A stretch of 30,299 nucleotides of DNA, from the IMG/VR virus record IMGVR_UViG_3300029625_000050, positions 1 through 30,299 of that record; one strand, given 5' to 3'. Position 1 is the stretch's first letter; each line of letters opens with the position of its first letter. The DNA is from a virus. Position numbers and translations under genes: made by a program. Positions 5,186 to 12,745 of the stretch are shown here, one piece after another. Below the pieces are notes generated by a model, which searched no databases, was not told the DNA's origin, and saw nothing but the letters and a program-made list of their open reading frames with translations.

Positions 5186-6771
5186 TGGGCTACTGGCGGA
5201 ATCTGGTGCGGGCAGCGATTGCGCCGATCGCCAGGCGCGCTGCAGATTTCGAGGCCGCGTCGATGTCGCGGCGCACGATCGGCTGGAGTGCCAGCACGGC
5301 CGGCATCAATGCGCTCATCACCGAGGGCGGCGATGCGCTGCGGGCGCGGTCGCGCGAGATTGTCCGACGCAACGCCTGGGCGGCCAATGCGATAGAGAGC
5401 TTTGTCGGCAATGCGATTGGGGCCGGCATCAAGCCGCAGTCGAAACACCCGGATCCGGCGGTGAAAAGGCGCCTTCAGGAGCTGTGGCTGCGCTGGACCG
5501 ACGAGGCCGACGCGGCTGGATTGACCGATTTCTATGGGCTGCAGGCCTTGGTCTGCCGCGCGATGATCGAGGGCGGCGAGTGTTTGGTCCGCCTGCGCGA
5601 ACGTCGGCCAGACGATGGGCTGACAGTCCCGCTGCAGCTCCAGCTGCTCGAAGCCGAGCACCTGCCCACGACCAAGAATGAGAGTCTGCCCAACGGCAAC
5701 GTCATCCGCGCCGGCATCGAGTTCGACAAGATCGGCCGCCGCGTGGCCTATCACCTCTATCGCGAGCATCCCGGCGAGAAGCCTCTGTTTTTCATGGCTG
5801 GCGATCTCGCGCGAGTGCCTGCCGACTCGGTCCTCCACATCTACAAGCCGCTTCGTCCTGGGCAGCACCGCGGCCAGCCCTGGCTCGCGCAGGTGCTGGT
5901 GAAGCTCCATGAGCTCGACCAGTACGACGACGCGGAATTGGTCCGGAAGAAGGTAGCGGCTTTTCACGTTGGGTTCCTGATCGAAAACAATCCCGACGAC
6001 CCAATTCTCGGCGCCAAGCCGGAAGCGGAAGACGGCGGCGCTCCTCTGGCCGGACTGGAGCCAGGAACGATGGTAAAACTGCGGCCAGGCGAGGATGTGA
6101 AGTTTTCCTCGCCATCCGACGTGGGAGGCATGTACACGGACTTCATGCGCGTGCAGTTGCGCGCCATCGCCGCAGGCCTCGGAATCACCTACGAGCAGCT
6201 GACGGGGGATCTGGAGCGCGTGAACTACTCTTCCATCCGGGCAGGCCTGCTCGAGTTCCGGCGCCGCTGCGAGCAGTTCCAGCACCAGGTCATGGTCTAT
6301 CAGTTCTGCCGCCCGGTGTGGAAGGCGTGGATCGAAGCTGCTGCACTCGCCGGCGCGATTGACGCGCGCGACTATGTTCGGAGGCCCGAAGCTTACCTCG
6401 ATGTTGAGTGGCGGCCGCCGTCCTGGGCCTGGGTTGATCCGCTCAAGGACATGAACGCCGAGGTCACGGCCGTGCGCGCGGGCTTCAAGCCGCGCAGCGC
6501 CGTCATCAACGAGATGGGCTACGACGAGGAGGAGGTGGATCGCCAGGTGGCGGCCGACAATGCGCGCGCCGACGAACTGGGCCTTGTTTACGACTCCGAC
6601 CCGCGCAAGACCACAGCCTCGGGGCGTCCGGCCGACCGGCCCGCAGGCGAAACCGGCGACAACACAGCCGGCGATAACGCGATGTCGATGAAGGGAATGA
6701 CCGTGGTTTACCGTGATTTGCCTGAATTGGCGCTCCCGATGAACGGTTCGCACCGTTTCAATGCGGAATGA
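5185..6771 (+). CDS. Portal protein, lambda gpB family
   Basis: A 528-residue portal subunit. The ATG at 5185 overlaps the gpW-like stop and follows GAAGGGG. Family features include RRNAWAANAIESFVGNAIGAGIKP near residues 60-85, the core LIENNPDD, and GLGITYEQLTGDLERVNYSSIRAG at about 330-355, a hallmark of the lambda-type portal. The last 50 residues (ASGRPADRPAGETGDN) are low complexity. Twelve copies would form the ring through which DNA enters and to which the neck binds. The prohead protease follows directly. Confidence 0.95.
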   Translation: MGYWRNLVRAAIAPIARRAADFEAASMSRRTIGWSASTAGINALITEGGDALRARSREIVRRNAWAANAIESFVGNAIGAGIKPQSKHPDPAVKRRLQELWLRWTDEADAAGLTDFYGLQALVCRAMIEGGECLVRLRERRPDDGLTVPLQLQLLEAEHLPTTKNESLPNGNVIRAGIEFDKIGRRVAYHLYREHPGEKPLFFMAGDLARVPADSVLHIYKPLRPGQHRGQPWLAQVLVKLHELDQYDDAELVRKKVAAFHVGFLIENNPDDPILGAKPEAEDGGAPLAGLEPGTMVKLRPGEDVKFSSPSDVGGMYTDFMRVQLRAIAAGLGITYEQLTGDLERVNYSSIRAGLLEFRRRCEQFQHQVMVYQFCRPVWKAWIEAAALAGAIDARDYVRRPEAYLDVEWRPPSWAWVDPLKDMNAEVTAVRAGFKPRSAVINEMGYDEEEVDRQVAADNARADELGLVYDSDPRKTTASGRPADRPAGETGDNTAGDNAMSMKGMTVVYRDLPELALPMNGSHRFNAE

Positions 6772-6775
6772 TTTC

Positions 6776-7975
6776 ATGTCGCATCTCCACCATGTTGCCT
6801 CGCGCGTGTTCAACACGCCGCTGATGATCGACTCGAAGAAGCTGGCGGCGATCCTGGCAGTGCTGGCCCCCCGCTTGAATATCGAGCCGCCCGCGGTCGA
6901 AGCGGCGCTGCTTTCCGAGCAGCGTTCCCGCAAACCGTACGCTGTGACGGACGCCGGCATCGCCGTGATCGAAGTGTCGGGCACCCTGGTCAACCGCGCC
7001 TCTGGCATGGACGCGCAGTCGGGGCTCACCTCATACGAGCAGTTGGGGAACGAGATTCTCGATGCCGCCACCGACCCGCAGGTCCGGGGAATCTTGCTGC
7101 GCTTCGACAGCTACGGCGGCGAGGCCAACGGCGCCTGGGACGTGGCCGGCCTGATCGAGGAGGCCGCGCGCATGAAGCCTGTGTGGGCTTCGGTCGACGA
7201 CTGGGCCTTGAGCGCCGGCTACCTGCTGGCCTCGGCGGCGGACCGCATCTGGGTCACCCGCACGGGCGGCGTCGGCTCGGTGGGCATCATCGCGATGCAT
7301 GTGGACCAAAGCGGCTGGGACGCGGCGAACGGCCTGCGCTACACGACGATCTTCGCCGGCCAGCACAAGAACGACTTCAACCCGCATGAGCCGCTCTCCG
7401 ACGGGGCCCGCGAGGTGCTCGTCGCAGAGATCAACCGGCTCTACGGAATGTTCGTCGATGCCGTGGCCCGCAGGCGCAATCTCAGCGCCGAGGCTGTCCG
7501 AGCCACGGAGGCCGGGGTCTTCTACGGCGAGGAGGGCGTTGCGCGAGGCTTCGCCGACCGCGTGGGCACGTTCCGCGACGCGCTGGCCGCGATGACGGAG
7601 TCATTGTCCAAACCCAAGTTCACGAAAGGAGGCACACCAGTGTCTGAGTCAACCCAGGCGGCTGTCAATCCGCCCGTTCCCGATCTGGCCGCAATCGAGG
7701 CCGAAGCCCGTCGGCAGGGCTTCGCCGAGGCTGCCGAGATCGCCGCGCTGTGCAAAATCGCAGGCAGGCCGGCGCTGGCAGGCGATTTCATCGCGCGCGG
7801 ATTGTCCGTGCAGGATGTCCGCAACGAGTTGCTCGCAATGCGGGCCGAGGCGGACAAGGAGGAAATCATTTCGCATGTGCTGCCCGAAACCGGCGCGACG
7901 CCGGCGGCGGACATCGAAAGCAACCCGGTGGTCAAGGCCGTCAAGACCTTGATCAGCGCGAGAGGAGGAAAGTAA
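6776..7975 (+). CDS. Prohead protease, S49 family, lambda gpC-like
   Basis: A 399-residue capsid protease. I prefer the ATG at 6776, which yields MSHLHHVASRVFNTPLMI; an ATG at 6761 inside the portal gene is also open but has no ribosome site. The S49 (SppA/ClpP-like) core occupies residues 60-265. Ser146 in DDWALSAGYLLASAAD is the nucleophile and Lys198 in AGQHKNDFNPHEPLS the likely general base, as in signal peptide peptidase A. Residues 289-399 form an Ala-rich helical tail that is also made separately from an internal start (see 7640). In lambda, C processes the scaffold and portal. Confidence 0.92.
   Translation: MSHLHHVASRVFNTPLMIDSKKLAAILAVLAPRLNIEPPAVEAALLSEQRSRKPYAVTDAGIAVIEVSGTLVNRASGMDAQSGLTSYEQLGNEILDAATDPQVRGILLRFDSYGGEANGAWDVAGLIEEAARMKPVWASVDDWALSAGYLLASAADRIWVTRTGGVGSVGIIAMHVDQSGWDAANGLRYTTIFAGQHKNDFNPHEPLSDGAREVLVAEINRLYGMFVDAVARRRNLSAEAVRATEAGVFYGEEGVARGFADRVGTFRDALAAMTESLSKPKFTKGGTPVSESTQAAVNPPVPDLAAIEAEARRQGFAEAAEIAALCKIAGRPALAGDFIARGLSVQDVRNELLAMRAEADKEEIISHVLPETGATPAADIESNPVVKAVKTLISARGGK
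7640..7975 (+). CDS. Internal in-frame start: Nu3-like scaffold protein
   Basis: Inside the protease gene, in the same frame, AAAGGAGG (7625-7632) stands seven bases before a GTG (7640). This is one of the best ribosome sites in the window, and it has no use for the protease itself. Translation from it gives 111 residues: a Ser/Pro-rich lead (VSESTQAAVNPPVPD), then helical sequence AAIEAEARRQGFAEAAEIAAL and an end VKAVKTLISARGGK. Lambda makes its scaffold Nu3 in exactly this way from the 3' part of C. The scaffold would guide assembly of the major capsid protein and then be removed by the protease. Confidence 0.8.
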   Translation: MSESTQAAVNPPVPDLAAIEAEARRQGFAEAAEIAALCKIAGRPALAGDFIARGLSVQDVRNELLAMRAEADKEEIISHVLPETGATPAADIESNPVVKAVKTLISARGGK

Positions 7976-7978
7976 CCG

Positions 7979-8353
7979 ATGCCTGTTCAAGCCGAACCGA
8001 ACTACCTCGGCGACTGGCTCAAGTTCGAGGAAGACAACAACTACAGCCGCGACAAGGTCACCGTCGCCAGCGGCCAGAATCTGGCGGCCGGCACCGTCGT
8101 CGGCGTTATCACCGCCAGCGGCAAGGTAACCCAGCTTGCGCCGGGCGCCAGCGACGGGTCGCAAAACGCGGCCGGCGTCTTACTGAATGCCGTTGACGCA
8201 AGCACCGGCGACAAGCCGGGCGTGATCATCGCGCGTCATGCAGTCTGCTCGGACAAGGGGCTCGTGTGGCCGGCCTCGATCACCGGCCCGCAGAAGGCCA
8301 CGGCAATCAGTCAACTCAAAGCCCTGGGCGTGCTTGTCCGGGAAGGAGCGTAA
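7979..8353 (+). CDS. Head decoration protein, lambda gpD-like
   Basis: A 124-residue protein with a strong ribosome site (GAGGAGGAAAG) before ATG 7979. The sequence DKVTVASGQNLAAGTVVGVIT, the central GVLLNAVDASTGDKPGVIIARHA and the C-terminal LKALGVLVREG are characteristic of the head-decoration (HDPD) family. It would bind the expanded capsid as trimers at the three-fold sites and brace it against DNA pressure. It lies between scaffold and major capsid, as in lambda. Confidence 0.93.
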   Translation: MPVQAEPNYLGDWLKFEEDNNYSRDKVTVASGQNLAAGTVVGVITASGKVTQLAPGASDGSQNAAGVLLNAVDASTGDKPGVIIARHAVCSDKGLVWPASITGPQKATAISQLKALGVLVREGA

Positions 8354-8356
8354 CCG

Positions 8357-9361
8357 ATGCTGAGTCCGTTCACGAATAATGCCTTCAACATGGTCGCGCT
8401 GACCGCGGCCATCAACAAGATCCCCAACAACTACGGCCGTCTTGAGCAGCTCAACCTCTTTCCGGCCGTCGGGGTCCGCACCCGCACCATCCTCATCGAG
8501 GAGATGAACGGAGTGCTCAACCTGCTGCCCACGCAGCCCGTCGGCGCGCCGGGCACCCTTGGCGTCCAAGGCAAGCGGAAGGTGCGGTCCTTCGTGATCC
8601 CCCACATCCCGCACGATGACGTCGTGCTGCCGGAGGAAGTCCAAGGCATCCGCGCCTTCGGCTCGGAATCCGAGATGGAGGCCATCGCCACAGTCGTCGC
8701 CCAAAAGCTGGAGACCATGCGCAACAAGCATGCGATCACGCTGGAATGGCTCCGCATGGGTGCGCTGAAGGGCGTGATTCTCGACGCCGACGGCTCGACG
8801 CTGTACAACCTCTACACGGAGTTCGGCATCACGCCGAAGACGGTCAGTTTCGCGCTGACCAACAGCGGCACCGACGTGCTCGCGAAGGTCCTTGAAGTCA
8901 AGCGGCACATCGAGGACAACCTCAAGGGCGAATTCATGACCGGCGTCATGTGCCTGTGCTCGCCTTCGTTCTACGATGCGCTGACTGGCCACGCGAAGGT
9001 CAAGGAAGCCTTCATGTACTTCCAGCGCTCCCAGAACCTCGGCGGCGACTACCGCACGGGATTCACCTTCGGCGGCGTGACGTTCGAGGAATATCGCGGC
9101 CAGGCCACGGATGCCAATGGAGTGGTGCGGAAGTTCATCGAGGATGACGAGGCGCATTTCTTCCCGGTTGGCACAGCGAACACCTTCCGGACGTTCTTCG
9201 CGCCGGCCGACTTCAACGAGACGGCGAATACCATCGGGTTGCCGCTCTACGCGAAGCAGGAGCCGCGGAAATTCGACCGCGGCACGGACATCCACACGCA
9301 GTCGAATCCGCTGCCGATCTGTTTGCGGCCGGAGGTGCTGGTCAAAGGGACGAAGGCCTGA
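8357..9361 (+). CDS. Major capsid protein, lambda gpE family
   Basis: A 334-residue protein starting at ATG 8357 after GGGAAGGAG. Family features include LTAAINKIPNNYGRLEQLNLFP near the N-terminus, VIPHIPHDDVVLPEEVQGIRAFGSE at 78-102, and the C-terminal FRTFFAPADFNETANTIGLPLYAK. Length is close to lambda gpE (341). It forms the HK97-fold icosahedral shell. Confidence 0.95.
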   Translation: MLSPFTNNAFNMVALTAAINKIPNNYGRLEQLNLFPAVGVRTRTILIEEMNGVLNLLPTQPVGAPGTLGVQGKRKVRSFVIPHIPHDDVVLPEEVQGIRAFGSESEMEAIATVVAQKLETMRNKHAITLEWLRMGALKGVILDADGSTLYNLYTEFGITPKTVSFALTNSGTDVLAKVLEVKRHIEDNLKGEFMTGVMCLCSPSFYDALTGHAKVKEAFMYFQRSQNLGGDYRTGFTFGGVTFEEYRGQATDANGVVRKFIEDDEAHFFPVGTANTFRTFFAPADFNETANTIGLPLYAKQEPRKFDRGTDIHTQSNPLPICLRPEVLVKGTKA

Positions 9362-9363
9362 GC

Positions 9364-9669
9364 ATGAGCCCCTGGCAAGCGGCTGTGAATGAGCTCAATG
9401 CCGCGGCGGTGGGGATCTTCGGGAAAGAGGTCCTCTACCTGCCAGAAACCGGAGGGCAGGTCTCTGTCCGCGCGGTGTTGGAGGAGGCGCGCCAACCAGA
9501 TGACACCACGCCTGGCGTCTGGGCCGTGCTCTTCGTGCGCGTGGCTGATCTGCCTGCTCCGCCAGTGGCCGGGGACGAGCTCGAAATCGACGGCGCGCGC
9601 TACAAGGTCGATGACATCGCGGCTGATTCCGAGGGTGGCGTCATCTTGCGCGCCAGGAGGCGCCAGTAA
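9364..9669 (+). CDS. Head-tail connector, lambda gpFII-like
   Basis: A 101-residue protein three bases after the capsid gene. The beta-rich C-terminal half (PPVAGDELEIDGARYKVDDIAADSEGGVILRARR) matches the head-tail attachment family containing lambda gpFII, and the N-terminal helix MSPWQAAVNELNAAAVGIFGKEV fits too. gpFII caps the packaged head and is where the tail docks. The position after the capsid gene is as in lambda, though no separate FI equivalent is seen. Confidence 0.75.
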   Translation: MSPWQAAVNELNAAAVGIFGKEVLYLPETGGQVSVRAVLEEARQPDDTTPGVWAVLFVRVADLPAPPVAGDELEIDGARYKVDDIAADSEGGVILRARRRQ

Positions 9670-9671
9670 TC

Positions 9672-10175
9672 ATGGCAACTGTTCGCGTCTACCAGAAGCG
9701 GCAGCTGCGGCTGGATCTGCTGAGCTTCAAGCAGCGGCAGATGTATGAACTGGGCAACGTTGGGGTGGCGGCGGTCAAACAGCGCGTGGCCGCCGCCATT
9801 GGTCCGACAGACGCGCCGGCCAAGCCGCTCTCCAGGGGATACGCGATCTGGAAGACGAAGCAGGGAAGGGGTAATCGCAGGAATCTGACGTTTACCGGGG
9901 ATATGCTCCGGAGTTTTGAGGTTCGAACAGTGAGCGAAAACCGGGTCAAGGCTACGGTCACCGGTCGCTCCTCCATCAAAACAATCCGCAACAGGCGCGG
10001 AACCCTCGTCGGGGTTCCAAACGTGGTGAAGGCCTTGGCGAACCAGAAAATCGAGCCGTGGATGGTCTTCTCGCCGAGGAATCGTGAAGCTGTTGCAAAG
10101 GCGGCGCAAAGGATGCTTGAGCAGATGAAACCGCGGCTCATCCTAGAGCGCGCGCTTGGCGGCAGACAGCGATGA
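9672..10175 (+). CDS. Tail completion protein, position of lambda gpZ
   Basis: A 167-residue basic protein (many Arg and Lys) with YELGNVGVAAVKQRVAAAIGPTDAPAKPLSRGYAIWK followed by LTFTGDMLRSFEVRTVSENRVKATVTGR and a C-terminal FSPRNREAVAKAAQRML. The part 'TFTGDMLRSF...V' and 'SPRN' recall tail-completion and neck proteins of the Z/HK97 gp10 type. It lies between FII-like and U-like genes, where lambda has Z. Its stop overlaps the next start (ATGA). Family assignment rests mainly on position. Confidence 0.6.
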   Translation: MATVRVYQKRQLRLDLLSFKQRQMYELGNVGVAAVKQRVAAAIGPTDAPAKPLSRGYAIWKTKQGRGNRRNLTFTGDMLRSFEVRTVSENRVKATVTGRSSIKTIRNRRGTLVGVPNVVKALANQKIEPWMVFSPRNREAVAKAAQRMLEQMKPRLILERALGGRQR

Positions 10176-10636
10176 TCAACGCAGCAGAGCTGATTGACAA
10201 CCTGGTCGCTTTTCTCAGGGACATCCCTGACCTGGTGGCCGAGATGGAGGGCAATCCGGAGCGCATCTTCGCCTATCACCATCGGTACCCGAAGCAACGC
10301 AGCCTCGACGAGGCGAAGCATGGGATGCCGGCGCCGGGCATCATGGTGGCCCATCTTGGCCCCCGCCCTGGCTCTCTGGGCGGGGTCACGATGTGGCATC
10401 ACCGGGTGTCGTTGTACCTCCGGACGCGGGAGACGTTCGAGGGCGATCCTCCCGGGGGCTACTACCGGCTCTGGCGGCTGATTTCCGACGGCATCGCAAC
10501 ATCGCACCAGCAACCACTGCTGTACGCGGCGATCCACCCGGCGTGCGAGCTGGTCGATCTGCCAGAATTCGCCTTTCAAAGCGATGCCGAGGGCCTGGAT
10601 TACTGTGAGTGCGTATTGGAATTCCGGGAGAAATGA
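10172..10636 (+). CDS. Tail terminator, position of lambda gpU
   Basis: A 154-residue protein with an N-terminal helix (AAELIDNLVAFLRDIPDLVAEM), a central beta section (GVTMWHHRVSLYLRTRE) and a C-terminal LDYCECVLEFREK. This mixed alpha-beta layout, length and position just before the tail tube fit a tail-terminator such as lambda gpU, which stops tube growth and joins tail to head. I do not see a decisive motif, so the assignment is mainly contextual. Confidence 0.55.
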   Translation: MINAAELIDNLVAFLRDIPDLVAEMEGNPERIFAYHHRYPKQRSLDEAKHGMPAPGIMVAHLGPRPGSLGGVTMWHHRVSLYLRTRETFEGDPPGGYYRLWRLISDGIATSHQQPLLYAAIHPACELVDLPEFAFQSDAEGLDYCECVLEFREK

Positions 10637-10637
10637 C

Positions 10638-10781
10638 ATGGCTGAAACGGTCAAATTGCGCTCGCCGGACGGCGAAGTGCGCGAAGTAGAGGCGACGGTC
10701 GAATCACTCAGCCCGCTGATGGCGAGCGGGTGGGTGCAGGTCGAGGAAGACGGAGGAGAGGATGCCGGCGAACATTCGTGA
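10638..10781 (+). CDS. Small 47-residue protein in the tail operon
   Basis: Starts at ATG 10638, preceded by GGGAGA, one base after the upstream stop, and overlaps the tail tube gene by 20 bases. The product is acidic, with a SPDGEVREVEATVESLSPLMASGWVQVEED core that looks like a small beta-strand protein. Similar short reading frames sit before tail tube genes in other siphoviruses. Its function is unknown; it may also help couple translation into the tube gene. Confidence 0.6.
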   Translation: MAETVKLRSPDGEVREVEATVESLSPLMASGWVQVEEDGGEDAGEHS

Positions 10782-11796
10782 AACGAAAATCGGGTTCGGG
10801 TACAAGAAGCAGACCGACCTGCACACGGCCAACGCGGCGGCCGACATCTGGAGCCTGACGAAAACCAATGCCACACTTGCGAATATCTCGCTTGTCACGG
10901 AGGATGACGGGGCCGAGTTGGGCAAGGGGCACGAGTTCCCGACGCAAGTCTTCAAATCGCATTGGGACGTAAATGGCTCGCTCGAGAAATATGTGACCAG
11001 TGAGATCGCCGCCTGGGCGTTCGTGTTCGGTTTGGGGAATCGGGTCAAGAGCGGAACGGCGCCGGCGATCACGTATACCTGCGCTCCGCAGGATCCGGTT
11101 TCGGGCGGCATTGAGCTGCCGGCATTCTCGTTCATCGAGCAGATCCGGCCAGGCGCCAGCGCGGTGCTGGACCGCATGGCGGTGGGCTGCGTAGTTGAGG
11201 ATTTCACGATTACCCTTGGCTCTGGTCCGGGCCGCGCCAACTCGCGTATCGCGATCAACTTCGTGGGTTGCGGCAAACTGGTGGAGCCGAGCGGCATCAC
11301 TTTGCCTGCGCCGACAGCCGAGCACTTCTTGCCGGCCGCCAGCGCGCAGGTGACGATCAACGGGGTGAATTACGTCAGCAACCGCAACCTGGTGTCGCTC
11401 GAACTTGGCTTCAAGAACAATGTCAGGCCAGACTCGGGCTTCTATGTAGGCTCTGGCACCCAAGACGGCGCGGCCATCCGCGGGCGCATGGAATTCGGCG
11501 ACCGCGCCGCTATCCTCAAGTTCGTTGCGCGCTTCGAGCAGGGTTCTACTGAGCTGGACAAGCTCAAGAATCAAACCACAGGCACAGCCGTGATCAGCCT
11601 GCAGGGCCAGCAAATCTCTGGCTCGGATTACCATTCACTGTCCGTGACCTTCCACAAGGTGGGCTTCAGTGCAACAGACCTCGGCAACACCGACGGCATC
11701 GTGACCGTCGAGGTTCAATGCAAGCCGCTGTGGGACACCGCCAACGGCCTGTTGACGGCCGTCGCCAAGTGCAGCCAGGACAACATCGGGAGCTGA
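10762..11796 (+). CDS. Major tail tube protein, position of lambda gpV
   Basis: A 344-residue protein with GGAGGAGAGG immediately before ATG 10762. The N-terminal MPANIRETKIGFGYKKQTDLHTANAAADIW and the repeated beta-rich units (VTINGVNYVSNRNLVSLELGFKNN; GRMEFGDRAAILKFVARFEQG) fit the phage tail tube family with the PADR1/gpV-type beta sandwich. It is longer than lambda gpV (246), perhaps because of an added surface domain. Hexamers of it stack to form the tail tube around the tape measure. Confidence 0.85.
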   Translation: MPANIRETKIGFGYKKQTDLHTANAAADIWSLTKTNATLANISLVTEDDGAELGKGHEFPTQVFKSHWDVNGSLEKYVTSEIAAWAFVFGLGNRVKSGTAPAITYTCAPQDPVSGGIELPAFSFIEQIRPGASAVLDRMAVGCVVEDFTITLGSGPGRANSRIAINFVGCGKLVEPSGITLPAPTAEHFLPAASAQVTINGVNYVSNRNLVSLELGFKNNVRPDSGFYVGSGTQDGAAIRGRMEFGDRAAILKFVARFEQGSTELDKLKNQTTGTAVISLQGQQISGSDYHSLSVTFHKVGFSATDLGNTDGIVTVEVQCKPLWDTANGLLTAVAKCSQDNIGS

Positions 11797-11798
11797 TT

Positions 11799-12401
11799 AT
11801 GTTTGATGCCAGCAAGCCGATAACGATCAAGCTCAACACGCCCGAAGGCGTAAAGCCGGTTCGCGTGCGATTCCCGACGGACGACGAGTGGATCGAACGC
11901 CAAAAGAGGCGGAAGATCATTATCAAGCAACTGGGACGCGGCGTCTCGGAAACCACGATCCCCGACTCGGCAGAAGCCGACGCGGCGCTGCTCGCCAAGA
12001 TTCGCTTGGCCGAAGAGGATGCGCCCGAGGTGGACGCCTTCGAGGCGAGTCGCATCATTGAGCAGTTGAGCCAGGCCGATGTGGACGACGTCGCGCAAGT
12101 CGGCGACGGCTTCCGGGTGACGATGCGCGTCCTAGGCGGCACGGTGAACCACGTGCTGCGCATTCCTTCGGCCAAGGACGTCTTCGAATACCGCCGCGGC
12201 TTCGCGCGCGTGCTCGACCTGCCCTACAACCGCCAGGAGTTGATCATCAACTTGGCGCCGGCGGCAGCGCTCTACAAAAAGCTGGTAGAGTCCACCGACG
12301 GCTATGCGGACGATGTGCCCATCGTCCACCAGGCGGCGGCCGTGAAAGCCGCCGTCGACGCGCTTGATGGCGCTTTCGCGGAACCATCGGACCCAAACTG
12401 A
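11799..12401 (+). CDS. Tail assembly chaperone, gpG-like upstream product
   Basis: A 200-residue protein starting at ATG 11799 after GGGAG. The N-terminal beta strand (PITIKLNTPEGVKPVRVRFPTDDEW) and the acidic helical middle (VDAFEASRIIEQLSQADVDD) are followed by EYRRGFARVLDLPYN. It occupies the gpG position between tail tube and tape measure. The gene ends with a slippery heptamer directly before its stop, so most ribosomes make this form and a minority extend it. In lambda, G and G-T bind the tape measure and help tube subunits assemble. Confidence 0.8.
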   Translation: MFDASKPITIKLNTPEGVKPVRVRFPTDDEWIERQKRRKIIIKQLGRGVSETTIPDSAEADAALLAKIRLAEEDAPEVDAFEASRIIEQLSQADVDDVAQVGDGFRVTMRVLGGTVNHVLRIPSAKDVFEYRRGFARVLDLPYNRQELIINLAPAAALYKKLVESTDGYADDVPIVHQAAAVKAAVDALDGAFAEPSDPN

Positions 12402-12434
12402 CATGCGGGGAGTGGCCCGAGCGGCCCTCCCTGC
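12392..12434 (+). promoter_or_regulatory. Programmed -1 ribosomal frameshift site
   Basis: C CCA AAC (12392-12398) is an X XXY YYZ slippery heptamer in the correct phase, directly followed by the zero-frame stop TGA (12399-12401). After a spacer of six bases a hairpin starts: GCGGGGAG (12405-12412) pairs with CTCCCTGC (12427-12434), then after one bulged T, GGCC (12414-12417) pairs with GGCC (12423-12426), leaving a five-base loop. That is 12 base pairs with one G-U. Slippery site, spacer and stem-loop together are the standard elements of -1 frameshifting in phage tail chaperone genes. Confidence 0.88.
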
Positions 12435-12745
12435 GCTTCCTGGTGCATTGGGCACTGCGACGTGAGGAACTCTGCGACCCGCGCTTGTGTCCGGACGCGC
12501 CTGACGACGGAGGCCGGTGCGGAGACTGCCCATTGGACAAGCTCGACGCGGCCCAATCATCCGAGACTGGACAACTGCTGCGGCGCGTGCTGGATCTGCG
12601 CGCGGCGTTGAAATTGGGCTTCCGAATCGGCCTCGACGAGATCAGGGCCGACGAATTCGCGGCGCTGATGGTGGTGGAAGACGAACAGCAGCAGCTGGAG
12701 GCAGAGCAGGCACATGGCAGCCACGGCCCTCATGCTGACCACTGA
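12398..12745 (+). CDS. gpT-like extension of the tail chaperone, made by -1 frameshift
   Basis: After slippage, decoding continues in the -1 frame from CTG at 12398 to the TGA at 12743-12745, adding 115 residues to give a 315-residue fusion from 11799. The extension begins LTCGEWPERPSLRFLVHWALRREEL, which reads as continuous protein through the region that would be untranslated if the frame had its own start. CDPRLC and CGDC (about 20 residues apart) form a possible zinc site, followed by GLDEIRADEFAALMVVEDE typical of chaperone C-termini. The only starts of its own are a GTG at 12443 without a ribosome site. Confidence 0.85.
   Translation: MTCGEWPERPSLRFLVHWALRREELCDPRLCPDAPDDGGRCGDCPLDKLDAAQSSETGQLLRRVLDLRAALKLGFRIGLDEIRADEFAALMVVEDEQQQLEAEQAHGSHGPHADH

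Noticed and set aside
12403-12465. Small gene starting at ATG 12403
   Set aside because: It stops after about 20 codons and lies in the frameshift hairpin.
12443-12745. Independent gene starting at GTG 12443
   Set aside because: There is no ribosome site, the frame is coding-like upstream of the GTG, and a full frameshift signal accounts for its expression.
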